Source of the DNA: Bacteriovorax stolpii
GTDB taxonomy: Bacteria > Bdellovibrionota > UBA2428
DNA length: 35,703 nucleotides
Direction of reading: 5' to 3'
Assembly (NCBI GenBank): GCA_945881775.1
Contig: CAMCVE010000019.1
Location: 1-35,703 of the forward strand
Every line of letters starts with the position of its first letter. Within the stretch, counting starts at the first letter, position 1. The notes under the pieces are model-generated. The model saw nothing but the letters and a program-made list of their open reading frames with translations, made no database searches and was not told the origin of the DNA. The position numbers and the translations under genes are program-made. This document shows, piece after piece, positions 7,855-16,720 of this stretch.

Positions 7855-9312
7855 TTGCCAAAATTTGCCGCCATGCTACTTTGTCCCAGCGTGAATCAAA
7901 CAAAACTTTGCGTCGCGACGGCGTTGATCGTTTCATTTTCGACGTCAACCCATGCCCTGTCAGATCTCGAGTTCGAGAAAATTCTCGTCGAGCAGAATAG
8001 CGAGTTCAAGAGCCTCCAGATCAACCTCGAGGCACTCAAAAACAATGTCGAAGAAGCCGATTCTCTGTTTGCCTGGCAACTCTACGGAGAACTCGGATTT
8101 AGCGAAGATGAGGCCCCTTCGTCGGTTCCAGGTTTTAGCTACGATTCGATGTCCTCGATGAGCGGCGAGTTGGGTTTCCAGCGTCTGAGTCCCTGGGGTT
8201 TAGAGACAAAGCTCTCCGTAAACTCTTTAGAGACGAGTATTTCTCAAGGCGATTCGGGACAAGGCCCCTTTGATTCGAAGAGTTGGCAGGGCCAACCTTC
8301 GGTTGAACTAAGGCTCCCACTCATTTCAGGCGGCTTTGGAAGAAAGCTACGCGCCGAACACGATGCCTTGAGCCTCCAAAAAAGAACAGAAGCGCTGCTC
8401 GCCGAGATCGAGTACGACCAAAAGTTCCAAGAGGCTAAGACCCTTTTTTGGTCGACAGTTCTCCAGCGTGAGACGATCGCGAGCCAGAAAGAATCTCTCG
8501 AGCGAATCAAAAAGATTTTCAATATCGCTCAGGCGCAGTCCAGAAGAAACTTGGAAGCATCGTCAAACGTCTTGCAGGCTCGATCGGCTCTAGAGCAGAC
8601 CGAGCTTGAACTTCAGGTCGCGGAACTCCGCGGGGTTCAGCTTGAGAGATTGCTCGGTCTTGTCTTGAGCCGATATGCAAATTTGAGTCTTCCAACCTAT
8701 GACTTCAGCAAGTTTTCAAAGATATCGGAGAACGATCTTAGCGGCAGGGTTTCGGCCCAAGACCGATTGAACTCGCTCGGCCAAGTCCTACGGACTCGAC
8801 TCTCTGGAGTCACTTACGAGGAAAATCGTTCGCAGTTAGATTTTATAGGTAGCTATTCCCAGGACGGCAGAGACTCCTCTTTTGTAAAAGCTCTCGGAGA
8901 ATCCTTCAAACCCGAATCCCCAACACTCTTCGTGGGCCTTCAGTGGCGAATCCCTCTCGATGGAGGAATCGCCGAGCGATCACGCGCGCGTCAGCTCGCG
9001 ATCGGCCAGGCAGCGGCACTGCGCCAAGCCTATCTCGAAAAAGAACAGATTCCTGCACTCTCGCGAGATCTCGTCACTCAGTACAACCGGTCCGTTGATC
9101 TACTGGCATTGACGCGAAAGCTTGAACTCACGCAAGCCGAGAAGGTCAACAACGAGCGAGCCCTTCTAGGTCAAGGACGTTCTTCGATGTATCAAGTTCT
9201 GCAGTTCGAGCTAGATCTCTCTCGCGCAAAGGCCGCAAAGTATTCCCTCGCCCTGGACATCGAGAAACTCAGCCAACAATTGTCTCAAAAGAAGTACACC
9301 ACTTATGAATAG
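7855..9312 (+). CDS. TolC-like outer membrane efflux protein
   Basis: This 485-residue protein resembles the outer membrane efflux protein (TolC/OEP) family: a signal peptide (LCVATALIVSFSTSTHA), then two repeats of long amphipathic helices rich in Ala, Gln, Glu and Leu interrupted by beta-prone segments, with the typical second-repeat elements LQWRIPLDGG and the closing helices ending in LGQGRSSMYQVLQFELDLSRAKAAK. It should form a trimeric outer-membrane channel with a periplasmic tunnel. Its stop overlaps the start of the RND pump gene by 8 nt (ATGAATAG), so the two are translationally coupled. The TTG at 7855 is taken as start because AAGGA lies 8 nt before it; ATG 7873 and GTG 7891 are alternatives that keep the signal peptide. 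Confidence 0.85.
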   Translation: MPKFAAMLLCPSVNQTKLCVATALIVSFSTSTHALSDLEFEKILVEQNSEFKSLQINLEALKNNVEEADSLFAWQLYGELGFSEDEAPSSVPGFSYDSMSSMSGELGFQRLSPWGLETKLSVNSLETSISQGDSGQGPFDSKSWQGQPSVELRLPLISGGFGRKLRAEHDALSLQKRTEALLAEIEYDQKFQEAKTLFWSTVLQRETIASQKESLERIKKIFNIAQAQSRRNLEASSNVLQARSALEQTELELQVAELRGVQLERLLGLVLSRYANLSLPTYDFSKFSKISENDLSGRVSAQDRLNSLGQVLRTRLSGVTYEENRSQLDFIGSYSQDGRDSSFVKALGESFKPESPTLFVGLQWRIPLDGGIAERSRARQLAIGQAAALRQAYLEKEQIPALSRDLVTQYNRSVDLLALTRKLELTQAEKVNNERALLGQGRSSMYQVLQFELDLSRAKAAKYSLALDIEKLSQQLSQKKYTTYE

Positions 9313-12300
9313 ATTTTTCGCCTTCTTCGTCGACAACTGGAAGTTTTCATTTTTACTCACGGCGTGCGTCGTTCTGATCGGCATCCTGAGCTCTGGTCAA
9401 CTACAGCGCGAATCTTTCCCGCCTGTGAACTTCGCGACCGTCAGCGTGAGCACCGTTTTCCCTGGAGCCTCACCCGAAGAAGTCCAAGATAAAGTCACCA
9501 ACATTATTGAAGAAGAACTTCGAGAGATCGAAGGAGTCAAAGACGTGCGGTCTGTCTCGCAGAACAACCTTAGCGAGATCACGATCCGTATCGATATTGA
9601 CGACGTCAATCCAGACGACGTTGTGTCTGACATCCAAAAGGCCGTCCAGCGAGCTTCGTCTCGGCTCCCATCCGAAGTGACAGAAGAGCCCCGAGTTTTT
9701 GAAGTCGATGCAAAAAAGATTCCCGTGCTTGAGCTCGCGATTGTGGGCAAAAGCGAAAACCGCGAGAGAGAACTTCTTGCAGACGCCCTCAAGGAAAGCA
9801 TCGAAGACGTGCGGGGGGTGTCTTCTGTGCAGCTCAACGGATATCTCAAGCGCGAGCTGCAGGTACTCCTCGACCAGAAGAAACTACGAGCTCAAGCAGT
9901 GGGCCTCGCCGAAGTTTATTCGACACTTTCTCAGCAGATCAAAAATATCCCCTCGGGATACGTCGACGACAGGGAGACCCTAAACCTCGTTCGAGTTTTC
10001 GGCAAAAAGACGAGCATTTCGGAACTCGAGAACACCATCATTCGAGCCAATGACGCAGGCAATTCCGTGCGCATCCGCAATGTGGGGCGGGTTGTGGACG
10101 GCGGAGCGAAGCCAGAGACCCTGGCGAGAATCAACGGAGAAGAGGCCACTCTGCTGGTGGTCACTAAGAAAGCCGATGCAGACGCCCTGCGCGTTCTCGA
10201 TGCGGTTCAGCTCAAGGTCGATGAGTTTGAGAAGGCGTTGGTGCCTCCCAACAAGCTCGTGGTTTTTAACGACGAGGGTGCGCGGATCCGAAATCGACTC
10301 GACATCGTCTCGTTCAACGCAATTGCCGGCATGATTATCGTGCTGATTGTTCTTTTCGCGTTTCTTCCAGGGAAAGTTGGACTGTTCAGCAGTTTTAGCC
10401 TCCCGCTATGCGCGCTTGGCACCGTTTCATTTATGGTGTTTCTGGGTGCCAACTTCAATGTGATCACGATGATCGCACTCGTCATCTGTCTCGGTAATCT
10501 CGTTGATAACTCGGTCGTCATCTCAGAGAATTATTCGTCCCTTATCGAGAAAGGCGTTGCTCCGCGCGATGCGGCCATCAAGTCGGCGCAACAGTTTTGG
10601 ATTCCCTTTACGGCATCGACGATCACCATTATTTCCGCATTTTTGCCGATGCTTGTAACAGAGGGAGTGATGGGGCAGTTCATTAAGTGGATCCCCATCG
10701 TTGTCACGATCGCGCTGCTTCTGAGCTTGCTCGAGTCCCTGACTCTTTTGCCAGCACGCCTTCAGTTTATTCAACCCAAGAAGAAACACGCCTCCGGAGA
10801 CGATTGGTTTGCACGTTTCGAAGTTAAGTTCGCGAGGCTGATTCGTTGGACTTTGGATCGAAAATTTCTAACAATCGGCAGTCTGGCAGGCCTTGTCGTT
10901 TCTGGGACCTTCGTTACGGCTCTTCTCAATCGCTTCGAGTTGTTCCCTGCAGAGGGTGTCGAGTACTACGTCGCTCGCTTCGAAGCCCCTCGCGAGACGA
11001 GCGTCTACCGGACAGACAAATTTGCAGAACAGGTGTCGCAAGAGGTTCTGCGGGTGATGGATCCCGAGGTCATTCAGTCGGTGATCGCGCGCTCGGGTGA
11101 ATCACGCACTGATGCGGCCGATTCCAAAGCTAAAGTGGGTTCACACGTAGGTATTATTTTGGTCGCCATCAAGCCCGACAAAGCCCCGGATCTTGATGTT
11201 GTTGAAACATTAAAGCGCCTTAAGTCCATTCCAACTCCGGAAGGTCTCACGAAGCTCACCTTCGAGCCTATCGAGGCGGGTCCACCCGTTGGCAAGCCCC
11301 TCACCGTGACATTGAGATCCACAAATTATGAACAACTTTCCAAGGCTCGCTCGGAGATGCTGGCTGACCTTGGGAATGTCCCAGGTTTGATCAATCTCGA
11401 GGACGATGAGCAACAAACTGGAAGCGAGTATCTCTTCGATCTCAACGACGAAGTGAGCTCGTATCTTGGACTGTCGGTCGATCAGATCGGCCTCAATTTG
11501 CGCACGGCGCTTGAGGGTTCTGCTTCGGCGAAGCTCACTGAGTTCGGAAAAGACTTTGACCTTGTGGTCCGTTACGACGAAGGGAGCAGAAACAGCCTTG
11601 CCGATTTGAAGAAGACTGAGGTCTTCACGCCGCGAGGGAATCTCGTTCCCATCACTTCGCTCGGAACCTTCTCAGAGGTCGATGCTCCTCGAATCAAGAA
11701 GCGATTTGATTTTAAAAATTCTATCACTATCACTTCCGAGGTCGACAACATCAAGCAAACCTCAGCGTCTGCTAACGACCGGGCGCGTGAGTCTTTTGCG
11801 CGCATCTCTCAGAAGTTTCCTCTGGTGAGTGCAATTTTTGGCGGTGAAGAAGAAAGTACGAACGAGTCGTTACAGTCACTAGGCATCGCTCTTGTTCTGG
11901 CTCTTTTCGGAATTTTTGCAACTCTCGTGTTCACCTTCGGAAGTTACACGCAGTCTTTGCTCGTGCTCTCTACAATCCCTCTCGGTTTGGTGGGGGTTTT
12001 CTACTCCTTCACAGTCATTCAACGCCCTTTGAGTTTCCTAGCATTCATCGGGGTCGTGGGACTCAGCGGAGTGGTGATCAACTCGGCAATCATTTTGGTA
12101 GATTATATTCGCGAACTTCGAGCTGAGCGACCTGATCTGACCGAGAAAGACCTGCTCGTCGAAGCCTCAGTGAAGCGCCTCAGAGCTGTTCTCGCCACCG
12201 GTCTGACCACGGTCGTCGGACTTCTGCCAACGGCCTTTGGCCTCGGGGGCTACGATGCGATTTTGGTCGACATCACTTTAGCTCTTTCGTGGGGCATGAT

Positions 12301-12403
12301 CATCGGAACGATACTCACACTTATATGGGTCCCGTCGGGTTTTCTTGTGCTGAGTGAATTCAAATCTTTTGTGATGAGAAAACTTTCGATCAGGTCGACT
12401 TGA
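9305..12403 (+). CDS. RND-type efflux pump inner-membrane protein
   Basis: The 1032-residue length and layout match RND transporters of the AcrB/CzcA superfamily: TM1 at about 11-30, a first periplasmic loop with VSTVFPGASPEEVQDKVTNII, TM2-6 at about 335-480, a hydrophilic linker, TM7 near 520, a second large loop, and TM8-12 at about 860-1020. In TM4 the proton-relay segment reads GNLVDNSVVISEN with Asp401, whereas AcrB has Asp-Asp at that place; here the second position is Asn402. It should export small molecules using the proton gradient. Start overlaps the TolC gene. No periplasmic adaptor (AcrA-like) gene is adjacent, so the adaptor must be elsewhere or absent. Substrate cannot be told. 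Confidence 0.93.
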   Translation: MNRFFAFFVDNWKFSFLLTACVVLIGILSSGQLQRESFPPVNFATVSVSTVFPGASPEEVQDKVTNIIEEELREIEGVKDVRSVSQNNLSEITIRIDIDDVNPDDVVSDIQKAVQRASSRLPSEVTEEPRVFEVDAKKIPVLELAIVGKSENRERELLADALKESIEDVRGVSSVQLNGYLKRELQVLLDQKKLRAQAVGLAEVYSTLSQQIKNIPSGYVDDRETLNLVRVFGKKTSISELENTIIRANDAGNSVRIRNVGRVVDGGAKPETLARINGEEATLLVVTKKADADALRVLDAVQLKVDEFEKALVPPNKLVVFNDEGARIRNRLDIVSFNAIAGMIIVLIVLFAFLPGKVGLFSSFSLPLCALGTVSFMVFLGANFNVITMIALVICLGNLVDNSVVISENYSSLIEKGVAPRDAAIKSAQQFWIPFTASTITIISAFLPMLVTEGVMGQFIKWIPIVVTIALLLSLLESLTLLPARLQFIQPKKKHASGDDWFARFEVKFARLIRWTLDRKFLTIGSLAGLVVSGTFVTALLNRFELFPAEGVEYYVARFEAPRETSVYRTDKFAEQVSQEVLRVMDPEVIQSVIARSGESRTDAADSKAKVGSHVGIILVAIKPDKAPDLDVVETLKRLKSIPTPEGLTKLTFEPIEAGPPVGKPLTVTLRSTNYEQLSKARSEMLADLGNVPGLINLEDDEQQTGSEYLFDLNDEVSSYLGLSVDQIGLNLRTALEGSASAKLTEFGKDFDLVVRYDEGSRNSLADLKKTEVFTPRGNLVPITSLGTFSEVDAPRIKKRFDFKNSITITSEVDNIKQTSASANDRARESFARISQKFPLVSAIFGGEEESTNESLQSLGIALVLALFGIFATLVFTFGSYTQSLLVLSTIPLGLVGVFYSFTVIQRPLSFLAFIGVVGLSGVVINSAIILVDYIRELRAERPDLTEKDLLVEASVKRLRAVLATGLTTVVGLLPTAFGLGGYDAILVDITLALSWGMIIGTILTLIWVPSGFLVLSEFKSFVMRKLSIRST

Positions 12404-12434
12404 CCTCATACTTGTTGCGAAAGATAAATCCAGG

Positions 12435-12471
12435 GCGCTCGAAGCAAAATATTTGTTTTCATTTCGAGCGC
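12435..12471. terminator. Inverted repeat between convergent genes, possible terminator
   Basis: GCGCTCGAA (12435-12443) and TTCGAGCGC (12463-12471) are perfect complements with an AT-rich 19-nt loop, lying between the convergent RND and secreted-hydrolase genes. No T run follows on either strand, so termination would be weak or factor-assisted. Confidence 0.45.
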
Positions 12472-12486
12472 AACCTTAGAATCGCC

Positions 12487-13551
12487 TTACTGGCCCCAAG
12501 CACCCGGAGGTACAGCGACGACACCCGAACCAAACCCTTCGTCGCCTTTAAGGCCCCAAGTCGCGAAGTCACGAACTTCGATGTTGGTGGGGTCTGTAGG
12601 ACTACGAGTGCTGTGTGATTCGACAACTTTACCTTGCGAGCCCATATAGACGTGGTAGCCGCCGTTGGCGATCCCCACAAAGAGGGGCGCGTTGTAAAGC
12701 TTTTGCAAGTCGTGATAGTTGGCTGAAGTGCTGTAGGGATTGGTGGGACGGAAGTTCTCAACGGTTTTGTTGATCTTGATACCCTCGAAACGAGTGCCCG
12801 ATTCATTGACGATGCCGGGCATATAGAGCCCTTGGTTTCTCACAGTTGCCGCAGTCCATTTGTGGCTCTCGGGGCGGTGGTTGCGCTGAGCATCGAGATC
12901 GGTGCGAATGGCCGATGAAGGATTCTTCGAGTCGGGGTTCCAGTAGACCATCGTCCATCCATCTTTCTCGAGTTCTTTGAGCAAGAAGAGTCCGTCACCG
13001 TGGTTTTCCACGACGATCTTCTTAAGTTCGTTGAAACGGTCGAGCTTACCGGCTTTTGCGTAACCTGCGCGCAAGCGAGCGAGTACGAAGTCGATACAGC
13101 TGGTGCGGCTCGGTGCGGGTGGCATGGTGCCGGGTCGCTTATTCGCTGCGATGTAGGCTTTTTGTTCTTCGGGAGTCATACTGGCGTAAGCAGACTTGGG
13201 TCCGAACATTGACCCGATACCAGTTTTTTCCAGGCCGCCAAAGTGAGCCTCAATCGCTTGGTTCATGGACTCAATGGTGCCATCGACGACGGGGCGCCAC
13301 TCTTTGTCTGTCGTTTGACTCCAAGGAGCCGAGATCGGATAAGGGCGTCCCCCCGGGTTGTTGTTGAAGGTGGCACCTTGACCATCTTCAACCGGAATCG
13401 CGCGCAGAACCTGCGGCTCTTTATTCTTTTTCTTAAAAAGACCAAAAAAACCTGCGCCATGCCCCTCAGCAGCGAAGGCGCTTGAGCTCAATCCCACGCA
13501 GAGGGTAAAAGCCCCCCAAATTTTGGGGGCGTTTTTGTTTAAAAGCTTCAT
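12487..13551 (-). CDS. Secreted protein, putative NlpC/CHAP-like cysteine hydrolase
   Basis: From the ATG at 13551 (AGGAG 5 nt upstream) the product has 354 residues with a signal peptide cleaved near residue 28 (SSSAFAAEG). A short GFFGLFKKKNK patch follows, then a Pro/Gly-rich linker. The C-terminal part has Cys152 in RTSCIDFVLARLRAGY, an N-terminal-helix-like nucleophile context, and much later PLFVGIANGGYHVYMGSQG with His300 followed by VVESHS. Cys on a helix, then His starting a strand, is the order of NlpC/P60 and CHAP amidases, suggesting a periplasmic or secreted peptidoglycan or peptide hydrolase. This is inference from motif order; no close family is recognised. The early codons contain an unusual hairpin (see 13511-13530). 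Confidence 0.7.
   Translation of the reverse strand: MKLLNKNAPKIWGAFTLCVGLSSSAFAAEGHGAGFFGLFKKKNKEPQVLRAIPVEDGQGATFNNNPGGRPYPISAPWSQTTDKEWRPVVDGTIESMNQAIEAHFGGLEKTGIGSMFGPKSAYASMTPEEQKAYIAANKRPGTMPPAPSRTSCIDFVLARLRAGYAKAGKLDRFNELKKIVVENHGDGLFLLKELEKDGWTMVYWNPDSKNPSSAIRTDLDAQRNHRPESHKWTAATVRNQGLYMPGIVNESGTRFEGIKINKTVENFRPTNPYSTSANYHDLQKLYNAPLFVGIANGGYHVYMGSQGKVVESHSTRSPTDPTNIEVRDFATWGLKGDEGFGSGVVAVPPGAWGQ
13511..13530. promoter_or_regulatory. Terminator-like hairpin inside the 5-prime coding region
   Basis: GCCCCC and GGGGGC arms enclose an AAATTTT loop, covering codons about 8-14 of the minus-strand gene that starts at 13551. On the minus strand it is followed by TTTTACC; on the plus strand by GTTTTTGTTT. 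It looks like an intrinsic terminator or attenuator in either direction. Confidence 0.5.
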
Positions 13552-13966
13552 CAATACTCCTGTTGTTGCTCTTTAGATTATCGGAACATTGAGCTCCTCT
13601 CTGGATTATATCGATTTTCCCTATAGGAATAATCGCTAGAACAAGTCTTAACTCTAAATTAACTCCCAAGCTCCGATAAGGATCGCCGCCCAAGCGTTCA
13701 CATCGAATACAGTAGCGCCTTCACCTCCTTTAATTTCATGTCGTTGTTGCTTCCGAGGACGCTGTCGAAATTCTAGACACCTCGTCGGCCCCTTTTGTCG
13801 CGCGCTTCCAAGCTCGATTGTGGGTGACCTAGGCGGGCTTCAAGGTGATTAAAAAATATCAATAAATACAACAATATATAAGTAGGTTTCCCTGTGTTTC
13901 GCCTTGGCACGACCGCTGCAACCTAGGTCTTTAACTAAGAGTTGTGTGGAAAGGGAATTGAAGATC
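13552..13966. other. Intergenic region between divergent secreted-protein genes
   Basis: No gene is supported here. The segment 13848-13885 is very AT-rich (AAAAAATATC, TATATAAG) and is the likely promoter zone for the subtilase gene at 13967, but no -35 hexamer stands out. CCTAGG occurs twice (near 13828 and 13921), significance unknown. Confidence 0.5.
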
Positions 13967-15151
13967 ATGTCGCTAGCAAGTCGGGGATACGCACTTAACA
14001 TCTTGAGCCTTGGAGCCTTTGCTCTGGTCAGCGGAGTTTGTTTCGCTCAGGAAGTCCAAAACCAGTCCTGGGGACACCAAGCCAAGTTCGGAATCGACGC
14101 CGTAAAGGCTTGGTCGATTGTTAAGAACAAGTGCCAGGACTCGGGCGTTGTCGTGGCTGTGATCGACACCGGCATCGACATGAACCACCCCGATCTCAAG
14201 AATTCTCTTTGGGTAAATCAAAAAGAATTGAACGGCAGAGCTGGTATCGATGACGACGGCAACGGATTCATCGATGACACCAACGGTTGGGACTTTGTGA
14301 CCCACACCGGCAAGCTCGTCGACACTCACGGACACGGCTCCCATATCGCAGGCATCATCGGTGCTAAAGCGGGAAGCAGTGCAGGTTACAACGGCGTTTG
14401 TCCCGGCGTTAAGATCATGTCGCTTCGCTATTACAATGAGAAGGCTTCGGGCCTTGAGAATTTGAAGAACACAGTCCGCGCTATCGAGTTTGCAGTCAAG
14501 AACGGCGCAAACATCATCAATTACTCGGGTGGTGGAGCGGAATTCTCCAGCGCTGAAATGATGGCGCTGAAGACTGCCGAAGAAAAAGGAATTCTTGTCG
14601 TCGCTGCTGCCGGCAACGAGCGCAGCAATGCCGATGTGAACCTCTACTTCCCCGCTGCTTACGACCTCAACAACATGTTGTCAGTCACCGCGATCAACCA
14701 AGTGGGTCAAGTTCTCCCATCATCCAACTGGGGTGTGCGTAAAGTTCAGATCGCAGCTCCTGGAAATTCGATCCTTTCGACTTTGCCTGGAGGTTCGTAC
14801 GGCTACATGACCGGCACGTCCCAAGCGACGGCCTTCGTATCGGGAATTGCGGCTCTTATGCTCTCGAGCAAACGCGGCCTGAGCGTCGCCGATCTTAAGA
14901 GCAAGATCACGGCTTCTGCGACCAAGTACTCGCAGCTGATCGGCAAAACCCAGTTCGGTGCCGCAGCCAACGCTTACGCCGCTGTAGAATCCGTGACCAA
15001 TGCGCAGAAACAGATCGTTCTTCCTGCCCCCTCTGTACAACCCGCTAGCCGTAGCTTCGCTGCAGCTAGCAAGAACCCCGCAAGCGTCGGCAGCAAGAAG
15101 CTGCTGAAAAACAAAAAGAAACACAACGCCAAGAAGGGCGCCCGAAACTAA
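13967..15151 (+). CDS. Secreted subtilisin-like serine protease (S8)
   Basis: The 394-residue product starts with a signal peptide (MSLASRGYALNILSLGAFA, cleavage near FAQE). The subtilase catalytic set is intact: Asp67 in VAVIDTGIDMNHPD, His123 in HGHGSHIAG, oxyanion Asn217 in VVAAAGNE and Ser285 in GTSQATAFVSG. The insert after the Asp (DDDGNGFIDDTNGWDF) is typical of calcium-binding subtilases such as the fervidolysin/thermitase-like group. There is no obvious long propeptide: only about 40 residues separate the signal peptide from the Asp region. The C-terminus is a strongly basic tail (SKKLLKNKKKHNAKKGARN). The ATG at 13967 is chosen for the signal peptide and an AAGGG 11 nt upstream; in-frame TTG or GTG starts upstream are possible. 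It converges with the mevalonate operon, 20 nt from the last stop. Confidence 0.93.
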   Translation: MSLASRGYALNILSLGAFALVSGVCFAQEVQNQSWGHQAKFGIDAVKAWSIVKNKCQDSGVVVAVIDTGIDMNHPDLKNSLWVNQKELNGRAGIDDDGNGFIDDTNGWDFVTHTGKLVDTHGHGSHIAGIIGAKAGSSAGYNGVCPGVKIMSLRYYNEKASGLENLKNTVRAIEFAVKNGANIINYSGGGAEFSSAEMMALKTAEEKGILVVAAAGNERSNADVNLYFPAAYDLNNMLSVTAINQVGQVLPSSNWGVRKVQIAAPGNSILSTLPGGSYGYMTGTSQATAFVSGIAALMLSSKRGLSVADLKSKITASATKYSQLIGKTQFGAAANAYAAVESVTNAQKQIVLPAPSVQPASRSFAAASKNPASVGSKKLLKNKKKHNAKKGARN

Positions 15152-15171
15152 GCAAGGATGCTGTCTTGGAT

Positions 15172-16053
15172 CTAGGTTACTGAGAGAACTTCATCGTTTC
15201 CATTGAAGGAGACGATGAAGTTCTCGTCTTTGAAGCTTGCAAGAGCTGAAACAGGATACAGGCCTAGAGCAAAGCCTCCACGACCCGCTCCCGTGAGCTT
15301 GGTCGCAACGGCTCCACCAGCGCGCATCGATTCAAAACATTCCTCAAGCGCCGCGGACACAAGTCCCATCTCGCGATGCTGTCGACTGAGCTCAGTGATC
15401 GCCTCGATCAGGGCGGGCACTTGTCCTGCAGCCACAAAGTCCGGGATTTTGGCCGAGAGCTCAGACAACAGCTTTCTGCTCTGATCTGTCGTTTTGAGCT
15501 GCTCAATCACGCGGGCTGTGTCCCGAGTTGCCCCCGAATCCCGGAGGGCCCAAAAGTAAGGCACCCCTTGGGGGGCGACAAATTCTTCACGCTGTCCTCC
15601 GGCCATTCGGTAGAGAATGGGGCTTTCCGCTGTAACTCCTGCAGGGTCGGCACCCGAAGAGCGTCCGTGAAAAATTCCTTCAGCAAAGAAAGCTGCGGCA
15701 AAAATTTCGTCAGGACCTGAATTCGGTCGTGCCATTCGCGCAAGGGCCACGCACAACGCAGCCGATGAGCCGAGTCCAGATCCCAGCGGGATCTCGCTCC
15801 GGATAGAAAACTGGGAGCCCTTGAGTTCGGTCTCTGAAAACCCGACCCTCAGGGCAGCTTCGAAAAACTGTCTTTTGCGTTCGGCATTGACATCAATTCC
15901 ATTTCCTCTGAGGTCGAAGTCACTACTTTTAGTGCGCTCAATTTGGAGCCGGAGTTTGCGGACGGGATAGACAAGGCAAGGAGCGCCGTCGAGCACAGCG
16001 TGTTCACCGCTAATGATGAATTTACCGCACGCATCGGACGACAGCTTCGACAT
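15172..16053 (-). CDS. mvaK1: Mevalonate kinase (GHMP kinase family)
   Basis: Mevalonate kinase phosphorylates mevalonate with ATP to give 5-phosphomevalonate. The 293-residue product has the GHMP kinase signatures: KFIISGEHAVLDG (11-23), the ATP loop PLGSGLGSSAA (89-99), SGADPAGV with the candidate catalytic Asp136, and the C-terminal KLTGAGRGGF glycine motif. SGEHAVLDG and KLTGAG are characteristic of mevalonate kinases rather than phosphomevalonate kinases. The ATG at 16053 is preferred over an upstream ATG at 16095 because GAGG lies 8 nt before it and the family normally begins a few residues before this motif. It is the last gene of the mevalonate operon, 10 nt after the membrane protein gene. 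Confidence 0.9.
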   Translation of the reverse strand: MSKLSSDACGKFIISGEHAVLDGAPCLVYPVRKLRLQIERTKSSDFDLRGNGIDVNAERKRQFFEAALRVGFSETELKGSQFSIRSEIPLGSGLGSSAALCVALARMARPNSGPDEIFAAAFFAEGIFHGRSSGADPAGVTAESPILYRMAGGQREEFVAPQGVPYFWALRDSGATRDTARVIEQLKTTDQSRKLLSELSAKIPDFVAAGQVPALIEAITELSRQHREMGLVSAALEECFESMRAGGAVATKLTGAGRGGFALGLYPVSALASFKDENFIVSFNGNDEVLSVT

Positions 16054-16063
16054 GGCGAAAGCC

Positions 16064-16720
16064 TCAGGCAGAACGTGAAGCCAAGAGAGCTGCAATCAGG
16101 CAGATCTCAAGAGTCCAAACAACGCGAGTGAGTGCAGAGCTACGGGTACCCCTCTGGGCGGCGAGGCGGTGCCAAACAAAAATCATTGGCAAGAGCATCA
16201 CAAAAGGAAGACCACTTTGGAGCCCAACGCCCACTGTGACAGATTCAAGGAAGGCCACACTCCCGCGGCCCCAACTCTCGCTCAGGTAACCACGCAGAAA
16301 AAATTCAAGGAAATAGGAGGTCACTAGCAGGAATGAAAACCCCAAGAGACCGCGTGAGATTGTCGACGCCTCCAGGAAATCCCAGGACACCCACGGCGAC
16401 GCAGGCACTAGAAGCACTCCGATCGTCATGAGGCCGCCCATCAGCAGTGCCCACGCCGAACCCCACTTGAGGGCAAAGAACACTTCATCCTGCGAGGGCT
16501 TTGCGGTGAGTTGGGTCCAGGTCGAGGGTGCCATAAAGCGAGCCCAGAGCAGCACCGAGCTTCCTACAAGTAGTGCGAGTACGGGCTGTCGAGCCCAGAA
16601 CAAAACTGGATCTCCGCCTCCGGAGCTCCAGAGAAAGGCCAGAGTTAGCAGAGCAAAAACGAGCTTGGCTCCGTATTCACGTGCGTTTTCTTGTTTAGAG
16701 ATATTGAGGGCTGCTTCCAC
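16064..16720 (-). CDS. Polytopic membrane protein with degenerate CPBP-like motif, in the mevalonate operon
   Basis: The 218-residue protein has about six hydrophobic segments (near 18-32, 43-60, 85-107, 120-140, 155-180 and 195-214). The segment SYFLEFFLRGYLSESW (about 135-150) resembles the EExxFR motif of CPBP-type intramembrane proteases, but the first Glu and the Phe before Arg are replaced, and the later His motif is not clear, so activity is doubtful. It starts with GTG, with GGGAGG 6 nt upstream, and its first 26 nt overlap the end of mvaD, so it is translationally coupled to the pathway genes. A role in isoprenoid or lipid-carrier handling would be inference from context only. Confidence 0.75.
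   Translation of the reverse strand: MEAALNISKQENAREYGAKLVFALLTLAFLWSSGGGDPVLFWARQPVLALLVGSSVLLWARFMAPSTWTQLTAKPSQDEVFFALKWGSAWALLMGGLMTIGVLLVPASPWVSWDFLEASTISRGLLGFSFLLVTSYFLEFFLRGYLSESWGRGSVAFLESVTVGVGLQSGLPFVMLLPMIFVWHRLAAQRGTRSSALTRVVWTLEICLIAALLASRSA

Noticed and set aside
12400..12618. Small plus-strand frame after the RND gene
   Set aside because: No ribosome binding site, overlaps the 3-prime part of the minus-strand secreted protein gene, and has no protein-like features.
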